The notes: a model not told the origin generated them from the letters alone. 64,000 bases of DNA from Undaria pinnatifida (GCA_012845835.1 JABAKD010000012.1:5795344-5859343); one strand, 5' to 3'. Shown: positions 36,890 to 49,308, counted from the first letter of the stretch. Made by a program: numbers and translations.

Positions 36890-37220
36890 TGCTCTATACG
36901 AGATCGGAGCTACATACGACGAAACAGCCCTTGGTGGTTGCCGATCTTGGGATCTTGGTGGCTGCCGATCAAGTTCCCACGCACACACTGTCCAACTCCA
37001 CAAGCACACAACAATCACGTGGAGCTGAAGCAGAGCACAAGAATAAGCATGCAGATGTCGGAGGAAGCAGCTCTGGTGGCTCTGCACCCGCAGATGATAC
37101 CGCCAGCGGGCGGCAAGAAGGTTCCTCTGCCGATCTGGGGGCATTTTTGCGTCGCGAGTGGCGCGAAGGGGGATTACCCTTAACTGTCTCGTGGCATGTG
37201 TGGCACAAATGACTGTGGTA
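36890..37220. other. Overlapping open frames of uncertain meaning
   Basis: Three frames are open: plus-strand frames with MSEEAALVALHPQMIPPAGG and with QEGSSADLGAFLRREWREGG, and a minus frame. An exon is possible, but strand and frame cannot be chosen from sequence alone. Confidence 0.25.
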
Positions 37221-37644
37221 CTTTCTCTTTTAAATCAGAAGAACAGAAGTGCGAGGGAACTATACTATTTGCTAGTGGTACCACCGTCCATAGGGGGAAG
37301 TTGTAGCTGTGCAATTGAAATGACAATGGCCTGCGCAAGGTGCCGACTTTTCTGTTTTCTGCTGCATATTCTCGTTCATCGAGGTTGCAAGATGCATATT
37401 ACCTTCGCCGCTTTCCATTTATGACAGCACTTCACCCCCATCCATCTTATTTACGATCGACCGGAACGAGGTAAGACCAAACTCACCTTCTCGACAAATT
37501 TACAGACGGGGTGAGCTGCATCACGGAGAGCCGCCGCATTTGTATGTGTTGCCTCGTGTAAACTGTATCAAACTCGTTCTTGCACACACGTTTGCGTTTG
37601 CCCGCGTGCATCCTGCATGCTCTAGCTCTTGTTTCACACACGTT

Positions 37645-38180
37645 TACAAAGGTGGGATCTTCATCACCTATCTTCTGAACACACATTAATGTTTTTTGGT
37701 GGGATCTGTATGATCTGTGAGAACTAAATTATTTTATGTTTTCCGGTGGGATCTGTATGATCTGCGGGATCTATACAATGATTTCTGGGTGGGATCTGTA
37801 CGATCTAGCTCTTACACACATGTTTTCCTTGGTGGGATCTGTATCATCTGCATGATCTGCACATGTTTGCTCATTGTGATCTGTACGATCTAGATCCTAC
37901 TCACACGTTTGGCTGGATGGGATATGTATGATCTAGATGTTTCACATATGTTTGCCTGGGTGGGATCTGTATGATCTAGATCCTTAACACATGTTTGCGT
38001 GGGTGGGATCTGTGGGATCTGCACGTGTTTACCTGGGTGGGATCTGTATGATCTACATGATTTGCACATGTTTCGCAGAGTGGAATCTGTGTATGATCTA
38101 GATCTTACGCTAAAATTTTCCATATCGGCCAAAAAGGATCTAGATGATCTAGATAATGATCTGTCCGAGGTGTGATACGT
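37645..38180 (+). repeat. GATC-rich satellite, block 3
   Basis: The same unit as block 2, ending in GATCTAGATGATCTAGATAATGATCTGTCCGAGGTGTG. That end box also closes block 1, so the blocks share a defined edge. Confidence 0.95.
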
Positions 38181-38324
38181 TTCAAGACTCGCATCTGAAA
38201 CCGACTACACCGCATGCCACCCGGGGAACCCAGCCAATGTACAAATCTGAGAAGAGAACCAAGAGAAGAAATAACGAGAGAAACTCCCATTACTGAAAAA
38301 CCTCACCCACATATTTTACTACAA

Positions 38325-38412
38325 GTACCAACAACGCAGTTTGCAAAGATAAGTATCGAACTTAAGTTCGCCGACCTCACAGCTGACGTCATTAGAATAA
38401 TTTTATAAAACA
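38325..38412 (+). repeat. Dispersed repeat family G, copy 3
   Basis: GTTTGCAAAGATAAGTATCGAAC, CTCACAGCTGACGTCATTAG and ATTTTATAAAA; see 19365-19448. Confidence 0.55.
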
Positions 38413-38571
38413 GAGAACGAACAAAGAAAATAATACGTACCTGGTACGTAATACGTGACGTAGATTCGCCAGCAGCGGAGTGTAGCGAGGTAAGGCCAGC
38501 TACACATCGTTATGACCAGTGACAAAAAACCAACGAGAAAAAATTCGTCCGGTCTAAGTCAGTAAAATACA

Positions 38572-38720
38572 TTTTTTTTTTTTTTTTTTTTTTTTTTTTA
38601 TCCTTCGGCGGATGGGGAAAAATAAAGCTTCAGCTCACCACACTTCCACGTATTTTCATACGCGTCGTGTGTCGATTTAACTCAGTTTCTTTCGCAGACC
38701 AACGCTAGCTGGCGCACCCT
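38572..38720 (-). mobile_element. SINE-like retroposon with poly(A) tail, copy 2
   Basis: Reverse complement of 8019-8160, with poly(T) of about 27 at its left. The match ends at CGCTAGCTGG on the right in both copies. Confidence 0.75.
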
Positions 38721-39119
38721 TCGGGTCCCATTGTAGGTATAGCGTAAGCTGTCCTTATCAGTGGTCTTCGTTAGTAAAATACAGTATGATATGTATGTCG
38801 GCGTGTTTCACCCCTCTCGATACTTTCGTACACGCGCCTCCTGTACGCACCTCGACGCACAATACGACCGTACAACCCTACAACTACCTGTTCCTATTCC
38901 ATGCTCGATTCGACTCTTCCGTGCTCTCCACAACCTCAAGCTCAATGAAAGTTTTAGTTTGGTGCGGTAAGCGGTGCCGGACCGTGGTTGTCGTCTTAAT
39001 ACAAAACGCTGTAAAACCTCCCCATGTATGTGTGGATTGACGTGTTACACGTCGCCGCTGTCAAGGTCTTGGAATCGCTACATTGAGCGGGCGGCGTCAG
39101 CCGCAGAGACCCTGTACTC

Positions 39120-39425
39120 GTGCGAGATGCGTAGGAGATGCATTGGGAGTTGCAGTACGATGTGCCGCACGGGTTTCAGTATGAGGTGCAGCATGAGGTG
39201 CAGTACGAGTCTCGGTGCAGCACGAGGTGCAGTACAAAAAGCCGCAAGTTATGCAGAACGATATGCAGAGCGATACCAGGTATGCAGTGCGAGTTGCAGT
39301 ACGAGTTGCAGACGAGGAGTAGAGCGGGGTGCAGTATTATACAAGGTGCCGCACGAGATGCAGTGATGTACTGCAGTGACGTGCAGTATGGTGTGCAGCA
39401 ATGCAGTACCAGGTGTCAGGTACAG
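39120..39425 (+). repeat. GTGCAGTACGAG satellite, block 4
   Basis: Units such as GAGGTGCAGTACGAG; the open frames rich in Cys/Met here are artefacts of the unit. Confidence 0.85.
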
Positions 39426-39704
39426 CAGGAGGAGTATTCACCTTTGTGGGCTCGCCCATGTTTAGTGCTACTATTAATTGTACTGCTGCTATAGAACTAC
39501 TTACGAATATCAATTTCCTGAGCGGCCTCCATTTTTTTCGTTTCACACGCTAACTTTCAAGATGTTCTCCTTTCCGGACCGCTGAGCGGGCTCGGATGCC
39601 TGAAACAGAGCTCCTCGCTCCTCAGAGCGTTTCTTTCTGAAAAACGCCTTGTTTTGCACGTTAAAACCTGGTTATTTTTTTTTGCTTTCTTTACGAAGTA
39701 TCAA

Positions 39705-40365
39705 AATACTCAGCTCAGCAGCACACCGCAGCGCTAGCTCAGCAGAGCAGCGCCGTCCGGTGCCGTGCGGTGCCGCGTGCCCGGCCGTGCGGTGCGGTAC
39801 TGTGCGGTGCTGTGCCGTGCTGTGCCGTGCTGTGCCGTGCTGTGCCGTGCTGCGTGCTGTGCTGTACTTACTCTTTCGTACATGCCAGGTCTCATTCGAC
39901 GAAGTATCATTCAGCAGTACCGAGATACACCACACCAGGTTTGTATGTATTGTTGAATACCAATACATGCTCCCAGCTCAGCTCAGCTCAGCTATAGCTC
40001 AGCAGGGTGCAGCGCAGCGCCGTGCGGTGCCGTGCCTTGCCCTGCGGTGCGGTGCAGAGCAGCGCCGTACGGTACCGTGCCCTGCCGTGCGGTGCGTTAA
40101 TGTGCGGTGCTGTTCCGTGCTGTTCCGTGCTGCGTGCTGAGCTGTACATCCAGCTCTCATTCGACGAAGCATCATCCAGCAGTACCGAGGTACACCGCAC
40201 CTGGTTTGCACGTACTACATTGTTGAATCACATTAAAAGCTCCAAGCTCAGCTCAGCTCAGCTATAGCTCAGCAGCGCGCAGCGCCGTGCGGTGCCGTAC
40301 CGTGCTGTGGGGTGCCGTGCCTTGCCCTGCGATGCGGTGCTGTGCCGTGCTGCGCTGTGATTTCT
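39705..40365 (+). repeat. Triplicated unit of about 270 bp with nested decamers
   Basis: Three copies begin near 39713, 39975 and 40245. Each has CTCAGCTCAGCTATAGCTCAGCAG, then CGCCGTGCGGTGCCGTGC, a block of TGTGCCGTGC decamers, then CATTCGACGAAGTATCAT..CAGCAGTACCGAG and a T-rich end. The third is cut short. Confidence 0.9.
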
Positions 40366-40747
40366 TTCGAACACACATTAGTACCAGGTATCATGCGAAG
40401 TACCAGGTACCGGTATGTACGTGTGTACTCGTCTTTTTGCTTTCTTCGTTGATTGTCTTCCCTCTCGGTCCTCTACGAGTTCCCCCGCCTCGCAAATTAC
40501 CCCCGTACTACCGATCACAACGTGACATTGCCAACAAGCACACAGCACAGCACAGGACAATCAGCTCTGCACATGAAGCTCTTGGCATTATCAAATCGCT
40601 AGTTGCATCATATCATGGGCCTTTTCTTCTGCCCCCTTCACAATTTTTAGTTGAAATCATTCTGGAGCGAGCGTAGCGGGCGGCGTCAGCCCTTGAAAAA
40701 CCATACTATGATAAGTAGACGTTCTCCTGTCTACTTCTCCAGACAAC

Positions 40748-40750
40748 AGC

Positions 40751-40785
<35 letters not shown>
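40748..40785 (+). repeat. (AGT)n microsatellite
   Basis: Twelve AGT triplets. Confidence 0.95.
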
Positions 40786-40788
<3 letters not shown>

Positions 40789-40819
40789 AGTTTCCATATA
40801 TAACATCGTAAGATCGTGC

Positions 40820-41440
40820 TTTTTCCGATCGGCGGCGCGTTTTCGCGCAGGCCCCGCCGCGCCGATATCGGCGCTGCTTGCCCCGGCCGACGCCCTTAGG
40901 CTTCGGGGGCGCGCCCCCGGGGCCTCGCCCTCGCCCTTGCCCCGTGGCCCGCGCGGCGCGCTCTCGAAGCCGAAAACATATCGTCAGTTTTGCGGGGATG
41001 CCCCTGGGCCCGGTCCCCCCCCCTCCCGCACTACTGTGTGCCTAAGACTTTTTTTTTTCAACGGTTCAGCTTACATCGCAAAAAACACCCCGCCGCTCGC
41101 ACGCATCTGCCCTATCAGCAACGAGCACCGAGTTATCCCCCCGCATCAAAGACCCGCCGGCGCGATCGAGCCCCGCGCATGGCCAATCCGAAAAGGCAGG
41201 GCAAGCACACGCGACAAGCGACCAAAGAACCCACCCCCCAAATCGTAGCACCTGCATATGAGGTCGTGCGCCGCGTCGAGCATCGTCCCGGGTACCAGAA
41301 GAAACTCGCCCTTTCGGGCTCAGCAGAACTGTCGCTGCGCACCCTTCGCGCGAGCGTACCGACCCGCTCGCTCGAGCTCAAGGCAGGGAGCAGGTTGCAG
41401 GGACGGGACGCTATCGCGTAGAAATTCAGCCTGAGTTAAA
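40820..41440. other. GC-rich island with an unassigned open frame
   Basis: Composition rises sharply (runs such as GGGGGCGCGCCCCCGGGGCC near 40907-40925). A plus frame to 41421 contains MANPKRQGKHTRQATKEPTP and YEVVRRVEHRPGYQKKLALS, but GC richness keeps several frames open. It could be a promoter-type island, a transferred fragment or an exon. Confidence 0.3.
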
Positions 41441-41526
41441 GCTTGCGCGAAAAATGACGAGCACGTATTGAACACGGCACATCACGATATGTGCCTTACA
41501 TTCCCGTCCACGAACAAAAAACCCAC

Positions 41527-41640
41527 CGAGCTTGCCATTTTTCGTGAGCTTCCTCAGCCGCAGTGACTAGGGGCGCAAAGCCCTTGCCGAGGCCGAAGGT
41601 GCTGCAGGGTACGAGTCTCCTCGACTCGGAGAGGACGGGG
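41527..41640 (-). CDS. Possible internal exon, unrecognised gene
   Basis: Acceptor ATCGACAG, donor GTGGGT. The frame has LSESRRLVPCSTFGLGKGFA then PLVTAAEEAHEKWQA. A second, stop-containing copy of the exon with its acceptor lies upstream in gene direction (about 41790-41965), again the edge-copy pattern. The function is not recognised; neighbouring exons were not identified. Confidence 0.5.
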
Positions 41641-41789
41641 CTGTCGATTTCGGTCGCGGCTCGGCGCGTATCGGCCGAGCGAGGGCTGCGGAAGCTGGCG
41701 GCCTCATGGACCGTGGCACGAAAAAGAAGACCTAAACAACGCCAGCACATCTAGGGTACGGCACATGTTAATATATGAAAGAAAAACTA

Positions 41790-41990
41790 CCTTACATTTT
41801 CGTCCACACAAGAACTTCGAACCAAGCTTTCTACCTTGATGAGGCTCCTCAGGCGCCATGACCAATTATGCAAAGCCCTTGTCAACGCCGAACGTGCAGT
41901 AGGGGACGAGTCTCCTTGCCTCAGAGAGGTGGGGGCCTGCCGAGTTCTGTCGCGGCTGGGCGCGTATTGGCCGAGTGGGGGCGTCCAAAT
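41790..41990 (-). repeat. Decayed copy of the 41.5 kb exon
   Basis: It shares GGAGACTCGT.CCCT, GTTCGGCGTTGACAAGGGCTTTGC and CTTACATTTTCGTCCAC with 41500-41700. A TAA/TAG replaces coding sequence after KGFA. Confidence 0.8.
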
Positions 41991-42059
41991 CACCAACCGA
42001 CAAAAACGACGCGTACAGGTGTTGGTGCTGTTTTCCCAAGGGCTCCCCATGAGAGCCGG

Positions 42060-44912
42060 CGATCATTCGTTGCAGATTTTTTTTTTTTTCTGTTTGCTCT
42101 AGCTAGTAGTGCTGTGAAGTGAGATTGATGCTGCTGCACGCTGTCGCTATGCCTCTGGGTATCACATGAACAAAAAGGCTCCGCATGGGTGGCTGTGTTT
42201 TCTTTTGCGCTTTTTTTTCCTTGAACGAGGAGAAATATGTGTACTGCTGTACGTAAGCACGTACGCGTATGGGTGTGTACCTGCCAGGCGCTGTTGCTGC
42301 TGCTTGCTGTATGCTGCATACAGCAGTGCAGGAGTGTGTTACTGCACATATATGTAAACCTCATGCACAGCAGCTGCAGTTGTAGCCTCACACAGCAGCA
42401 GCAATAATAATAGTGTGTCGCTGCTACTCGCTGAATGTACGCATATCTGTCTGTGATGCTGCTGCTTGCTACATCTCTCGCTGTTACTAAATACTACCTG
42501 GTACTGCTTATGCACTAAATCTTGCTGCTTCTGTGTGCTGCTTGCTACACTAGATGCTGCTTCTGATTACTGCTTGCTGTCCGTATACAACAAGCACGGC
42601 TTGCAGTTTGCCCCTGGTGGTACTTGAGGTCATTCCCACCCAAAAATAAAATGTTACGAAATGTGTCAAAAACACGTGACATGTTCGCGGATCGTGATTT
42701 TCGCCACAAATCGTGAGAAGAACCACAAGTTTTGACAAAAGCAAGCAAAAATGACGTCGCGATTCGTGACGACAAAACCTGCGTTTTTTAACATGGTACC
42801 AGGGTGCAATGCGAATTCACACATACATGCTGCGTATCATACGTTAGGTATGACCCTCATACTACCGCTGGATGGCGATTGATAATTATTCCCCTGTGGC
42901 ATGCCAGCTTGCGTCACCCAGCGGGGAACACTCCACTCCCCGAAGGGTAGTCTTGTATGTTGTATACGTATAATTGTCCTTTTTGCCTATTCTTTCGGAC
43001 AAATCTCTTCGTGCTCGCATCTTTATCCGAAACGTCAAAGGAGGTGGGCACAATTCGGTCCTTGGGGACACGTTGCCGAAGATTTAGGCGCGAACCGTAC
43101 AGTGTGTCGCGCGTGGCAAGCTTTTTTGGCCTTGGGCATATTTAAGGCAAATCCCGCGGGTGTCCGCAACATCCACCCGGGGATGGGGTATCCCCGTGTA
43201 CGTATGTAATAATCGGGAGAGATTGTTTGTTCCACGCGTATTTTTCTGTTATATTTTTGCGAAAACCGCAGATGACAGACGGCAGACAACATGCTGAGAG
43301 CAGAACGCTACAACCCTGCCGCACAGCAGCAGCGGTAGGCAACACCATTTATGTGCGCGTGGCGTGTCCTCGCTATGCTGCGGCGAGTTGCTTGTGTCGG
43401 ACCCTGTCATAGTCACCCCACCATATACCACACGTTTTCTGCTGTGCTGCCGCTGGGTGCGCGTGTCCATCGATGCGGAAACATAAGGACCTTTGTAATA
43501 GTAATTTAGATACCACCCCATCCTTACTTTTACTTCGACAGAGACAGTTTTTTAACGAGTATTTTCCTGTTTTATTTTTGCGAAGATCGCAGGTGACAGA
43601 CTGCAGACAACATGCGGAGAGCACAACGCTACAGGTATGACCATGTGCGCGTGCCGTATCCTCTCTTTACGGCGGCGCGTTGCTTGTGGTCATCGTAGCC
43701 TATCACGTATTGCGCTCTTGCTCCCTCTTTTTCAGTACGTGCTCTTTACATAATATTCTAAAGTAAGCAGCATCCCACGCCACACGTGCCTCTTCTCGCT
43801 TCCTGGCGGTCCCTAAGCTGGAGATCGAATTGTGACGGTTATCTCGAAATCCTACGTATCATACGGCGGTGTTAAAGTCTTGTGTGTTTTGTGTATTTTC
43901 TATACAACACATCGGTAATGCGCACGTCTATACTGGTATCGAGTACCCAAAAAGTGCTAAAGGTACTGCTATTGAGTACACCCAAGAAGTACTACGAGTA
44001 AAATGCGAAATCACTAGCTTTTCCGGGCATTTTTTTTTTGCATGTAAAAACAAATGGTCGTTGTGTCTATAATGTGTCCTTGCGCCACTCCCCTAGGCAC
44101 TTCCCGGAGGGGAACCCTGTACTGACGTAACTTCTACGAGCTACCCCCGGAATGGTGTACACCAGCCTTGACACAACCTGGTGACACGTTTATAGCGTAT
44201 AGTACGGAGCAGCACAGAACACAGCAGCAGCTGACGTTTTCTGTGGTGGTTCATGCTGAGATTTGGAGATGGCTGTGGTTTGATGTATGTGATGCGGCCA
44301 TACAGCAGTACTTGTACTTGCTCAGACACGGACCGGGACCCTCTCTTTGGGTCACACGAGTACTAGACTGACATTGACAGAGTTCGTTTGTAGGACCCTC
44401 TCTTTGGTTCTCCACAGGTTTACTAGACTGCTGTTTGTTTACCACGCAGTTCGGGTGGGCAGCAGAGCAACAACAACTACAGCAAAGCGGTCTCATTGGG
44501 GTTGTTACAGGTTAGCTGATGTCCCCTCTGCATGCAGAATGCGTGCAAGTGCAGCCTTACATCAGTTGCCTTGAGCCTTCTCGATAGACCAGGCTGTGTG
44601 GCAACAGAACATCGCAATTTTCAGCTCGGCTTATTGGCCTGCTTGATGAAAAACTCACCATGCACTGGAACCGACAGCCTGCTCATCCTGGAGGCACCCA
44701 GGAAGTGGTCCCTCCTTCTTGAGATAAGGCTCACACCGCGGAAGCACTGGTCACCGCTTGCGGCGCTCGCTCGATGGAGGGCCCACGCCATTTTAAAAAT
44801 AATTTCGTCCCCTACGTAAAAAACACATTTTTTCTCATCAAAACCTTGCATTTGGCTTGTTTTAAACCCCGGGGATAAAACAAGATAACTCAATTTTAAG
44901 TAAGACCAACAC
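42060..44912. other. No supported gene
   Basis: Includes a loose CTGCTGCTTGCTG repeat at 42270-42570. A minus frame at 44621-44820 (VSLISRRRDHFLGASRMSRL) ends at a GTGAGT-like donor and could be an exon, but nothing else supports it. Confidence 0.35.
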
Positions 44913-45199
44913 CCGCATGACCTGATCACCAACGTTGGTAGATTTTTCTTGAACAATCGGAAGCACCTTCTGCGCATCTGTGCTGGTCCCCTTCGTTCCC
45001 AAGGCCGCCAAGGCCTGGATCCGAAGCTGCCTCTACCATCCGTATCAACCGCTCAATGTGCTTTTCTGTTGCTGCAATGTTGCTCAAGTCATCCTGAACC
45101 GAGAGTCGAGAAGCGGTCGAGAAGAAACCAGAGGTGTGTTTACGTAGGGCACGGTCTATCGCTGCTTGAAACTTGAATTTTTCGAATTTCCCGTTGTTC
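44913..45199 (-). pseudogene. Exon of a helical (HEAT-like?) protein with a frameshift
   Basis: After acceptor ACTCACAG the frame reads NNGKFEKFKFQAAIDRALRK then TEKHIERLIRM. Near 45028-45036 the coding signal jumps frame and continues as QLRIQALAALGTKGTSTDAQ and KVLPIVQEKST, ending at a possible donor (CGG then GTGTTG). One base would restore a single frame. The second half has the alternating helix pattern of HEAT/ARM repeats; this is inference. It is either a pseudogene or an assembly error. Confidence 0.5.
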
Positions 45200-46732
45200 C
45201 TGTGAGTGTGCTGTGGGGTGTGGTGTGCTGGTGTGCTGTAACTACCGTGTGATAGCCGCGCCCGCAAGAGTTGGACTGCCGTGTTTGGGAAACGTTGGAG
45301 GGGAAACTTGCGCGGGTACACCAGTAGACTTGACGTGCACAGCAGTGCGATACGGAAAGTCCTAAATTTTGGGCTGATCGGGCCATCCACCCCAAACACA
45401 AGATCCTCGATCCTCTATTAATTGATGATCCTCTCTTGCGCCATCGCAACGCGAGATCCTCAAGATCCTCTCTTGCGACATCGGGCCCCAGACCCGAGAC
45501 TTGTCGAAGGAAACACATTTTGGGCACAAGACGCGATGGAGCTTTTTTTCGCCAATGTCCCGTGTTCGACCCATGTCCTCGTTTATCGGCAGCGCCGTCT
45601 CGTGATGAACGAAGCATTGCTTGCGGGGTACCTGGTGCATATGGCAAGCACGTTCACATATTGGCGAGCTGGGCACCACATTTTAATAGTCTCGAAACGT
45701 GGGCGCCCGAATGTACGGACTGGACATCGGACGCGGTGTTCACCACCTAGCTGATGCTATATTGCATAGGGCAGAATTTTCGCTCTTCGGCTCTTCAGCC
45801 TGGAGAATTTTTAGGCTCTGATACGAGGTCGTCCGTACGTAGAGCTCTTGGCACATCTGGAGCGGCAGGTTGTAAGTGCAATTGTTGTTGTAGTGGGGTG
45901 TCGTGGTCGTAGCTCCCCAAAACCCTACACCGCACAGCCCTACTATCAATGGGTTCTTGCTTGACCTCTGACACTTTCAAATACTTGGTACAGCAGTGTA
46001 CTCGCCCGATAACGTTGGGTCTCAGTTATCATAGGTGTCGGTGTATCATGTTTACCTGGTGCTTGAAGCATACCTGCTGGTATTCGATAACGTATGCGAG
46101 CCCCTCATTGTAGAGAAGGAACACAATCAAGAATCACAACCATACGCGTTCGATTTCCGACTATTGTCTGGTTTTGACGACTACCGGGCCGTGCAGGTGT
46201 ATTGCTGTCGCCGTTGTTTTCAGGCGGGTTTATATACCATACATCGTATAGGCTATAACCCAACAATTTGTTATTGGACCAGAGAAGAAAACAGAGACCA
46301 GAGAAGAAAACAGAGTATACCATACATCGTATAGACTAAAAAAACAGAGTGAGAAAACATCGGGACAAAATAGGAGACATAACCAATCCTCATATTTTCG
46401 ATTATGATCAACATGATAATAATAATCGAGAATTATCACACAATCTTCCTCTAAACTGAACGATATGGTGATTCTGATCCGTCTGACAGAATCGCATCTA
46501 CGTCACGCTTTTTTTTCCGATTGGATATTCTGGTGTTTAACACTGAAAGCAAGGTGCCCACCGATGCTATCGCCTTAAAAAATAAGATCGTGTGCGTGCC
46601 GAATGCATGCCCCCTCGCTGCCCTTTCTGTCAACACAAAATAGTCGACAACGCCTTCTTGCCTACGCATCGTACTCGCCGCAACAATCGCGCGCAGGAAG
46701 GAGCGAACGGGGAGAGCACGACCAAATCAAAG

Positions 46733-47881
46733 ATGCCAAGATCATCGAGGATCACCTGCGACTGTGTGTTCCGTGTTTTTGTCCCAGTCTGCTTTGCTAT
46801 GGGCGCGCTCAGCGTGCTCGGCGTCTTCCCAGAGAGGCATTCGGTCCCAGAGGAGATTTGGACTGCAGATGACCTTTCGAGCATGGCTCAGAGTAATACA
46901 ATGGCGGCCGCCGTCTCCTCTTTGAGGAGGGCCGCGCGCCAATCGGGAGAGCACGAAATTATACTTGACGAGTGAGTGACTACGACTACGTACTGAAGCT
47001 GCCATTTGTTCGTGACTATTCCACGCAAAGTACCGTGGCGTGGTAGTAGTTCGATGCCTTTCGGCGCCTGCTACTCCTGCTATACTGCTGCTGTGCTTTC
47101 CCTGGCCACCAAGCAATGCGGCGTGCTTGGACTATGTTAGATCCCCATACCATAGCATAGGCATTCTGTTTGCAAGGTATTGCCTAGTAGCTTATTGCCT
47201 AGTAGCTACTTGTACGCGCGTAGTGAATGGCATGATGCATTTATACCTCGTAGTGCATGCGCACAAGATAGCGTTAAATTATTCATCGTTTTTCTTCCGA
47301 CGTTGTGCAGTGCATGATTAATTGCAACCCAGATGAATGTTGCTCTCCCTTTTTCGGCCTATGCCGCACGAAAGCTGAAAAATAATACACCGAACACCAC
47401 CGTTCTTGCCTCACCCATTCCGTCAATACTGTCGTAGTTTCACCCCCCCCCAGCTCGTTTGGGTTGCACTTTAAGAACGTGACTAAAGCATCCCAACAGG
47501 CACATTACCCTTCTATAATTTTGAACAGAGCACGTGAGTGAAGTATTCCCACATGCTCAACATGTAGTTCTGTTTGCCCTTCATCCGCGACAAAATCCAC
47601 TTGTTTTGCAGGATCGAAAAGCTCATCGACTTGAGCACCGCTGCAAAACTTCGCAGTGCCATCTTGCGAGTCACCGATGGGAGCACCGATGACAAGTTCG
47701 CTAAATTTGCAAGAACCACCAGCGCTGCAGCCACCTGCTCTACAGAGGGTACCGCCGGCAGGCACGGCTTGGACCTGTGCTTGGCTGATTGCGAGGAAAA
47801 GCGCTCTTTTCTGGCCAGGACGCCGCGCACGGGAGCGTGTTATATGCTCTGCTCCCTGGCCAACTCGCCGTGCACCAACGA
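46733..47881 (+). CDS. Six-Cys membrane-type protein, paralogue 1 (exons 1-2)
   Basis: Exon 1 is 46733-46971, starting ATG for MPRSSRITCDCVFRVFVPVC with a hydrophobic stretch (signal anchor). Exon 2 is 47612-47881; both donors are GTGAGT and both junctions are phase 2. Exon 1 shares (W/F)T..DL..M..S.TM.AAVS with paralogue 2. Exon 2 has six cysteines with spacing C-x13-C-x3-C-x15-C-x3-C-x6-C, identical to paralogue 2, and the shared ARTPRTGACYMLC-type segment. ATG 46733 was chosen because it aligns with the start of paralogue 2. The 3' exon is uncertain; 50358-50561 is a candidate. Function unknown. Confidence 0.75.
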
Positions 47882-49056
47882 GTGAGTAAGCCGTGCACCG
47901 CCAAAACGCAAGGCAGGCTGTGAGTTGAATGAATTCACGTCGCCGATTCGTTACTAGTACGTAGGGCTAAGTGTTACAGGTACAATTTGAGGAGTTTTTC
48001 GTCTTCGCATCTGGCTGGAGCGTTTTTTTTGTGACTCGCCGATGGCGGTTTATTGGTGAAGACTTGGAAGTCGGTTAGTGTTTACTTCGCCCCACCACTA
48101 ATAAGGAACCATCAACTCCATCAACTCCAGCCAACTCATGGCCCTAGCCAGAAGTGACCAATTCGCAGAGCTCCAAATACAGAAACAAGAGAAGATGATG
48201 ATGTTGGTCGGCGACCCCAAGCCGATATGTTGGTTGATTATTAATTTGCTCAGCAGATGAGAGCTGATGATGGTGAGTAAAGAGGAGTGACCACGTGACG
48301 GGGGTGCACGCACGATGCGCTGCTCGTAGCTCAAACACAAAGATACCCTCAGTATCCGGCACGAATAAAAAACCAAAAACAAGCTACGAGCCCAAAAAGC
48401 AAAATACCCCAATACGAGATCCTACAGCCTTGTTGTTTAACAACTCGTATCTCAGGGTATGTCATCATGACCCTACGTAGCCTATCTTCTTTATCAGCAA
48501 CAACTCGTATATTAAATGTCTTGCTACCGGTTCCAAGAGGGATACCGAAGACTGTCCCTCTCAACGTGTACGAGTACGTACTACATGTACCAGGTATCTG
48601 GATATTATTAGCCTGTAAACTGCTGTGTATCATGTATCCAAGATATTACTGCTGAGACTTGTGCTTGCTACGTGCTGTATCGATAAATGACAACTACCCG
48701 ACTGAAAACTGTCTGTCCCACTACCAACTTGCAATGTATACCAGATGACTTTACGTGTTATCAAGTAACGACATGATGGTTACTGACAAGTAGCATCTCT
48801 AACATTTTCGCCACTGTGTTATATCGCGCCATCGTGTAGTTGCACCCTTTGCTGCTCTGGTGAAGTAACGCCAAAACCAACCTATCACACTGCCTGTAGT
48901 TGTTTGCTAGCTACACTAAAATATTCCGCTAGCATCCCCCATTCATTTCCCGGACCACACCGTCGCTTCCGATACCTCCGGTCTGTGGTCAAACGGTTAC
49001 GGTCATGCATGACCTGAGTAACCCTGGTGTCGCCATCACTGACTGTGATATGAAAG

Positions 49057-49308
49057 CTTGTCCCGAGGGACAACGCCAAGAAGGCCCGTTTCGTGGGGGA
49101 CGATGAAGACAGGCTGGTGGATACATCTGAGTATCTGGATAGGAATTGTGGCAAGGTGGACGGCGATGACGCTGGACACGATGACCTCCTGGATAAAGTT
49201 GGCGGCAAAAAGGACGACGTGGAAGACGGCGACATCGGTCAAAAACATGGTAAATGTTGCACGGGCACCACCTGCGTCCCGTCAAGCGTTTGCGAGGCGG
49301 GCTACGGT
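49057..49308 (+). other. Acidic open segment, possible exon
   Basis: After TATGAAAG the frame reads LVPRDNAKKARFVGDDEDRL, then an Asp-rich stretch and KCCTGTTCVPSSVCEAGYG, followed by GTAGGC. It may belong to the gene of 46.7 kb or to another. Phases do not chain cleanly. Confidence 0.3.
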
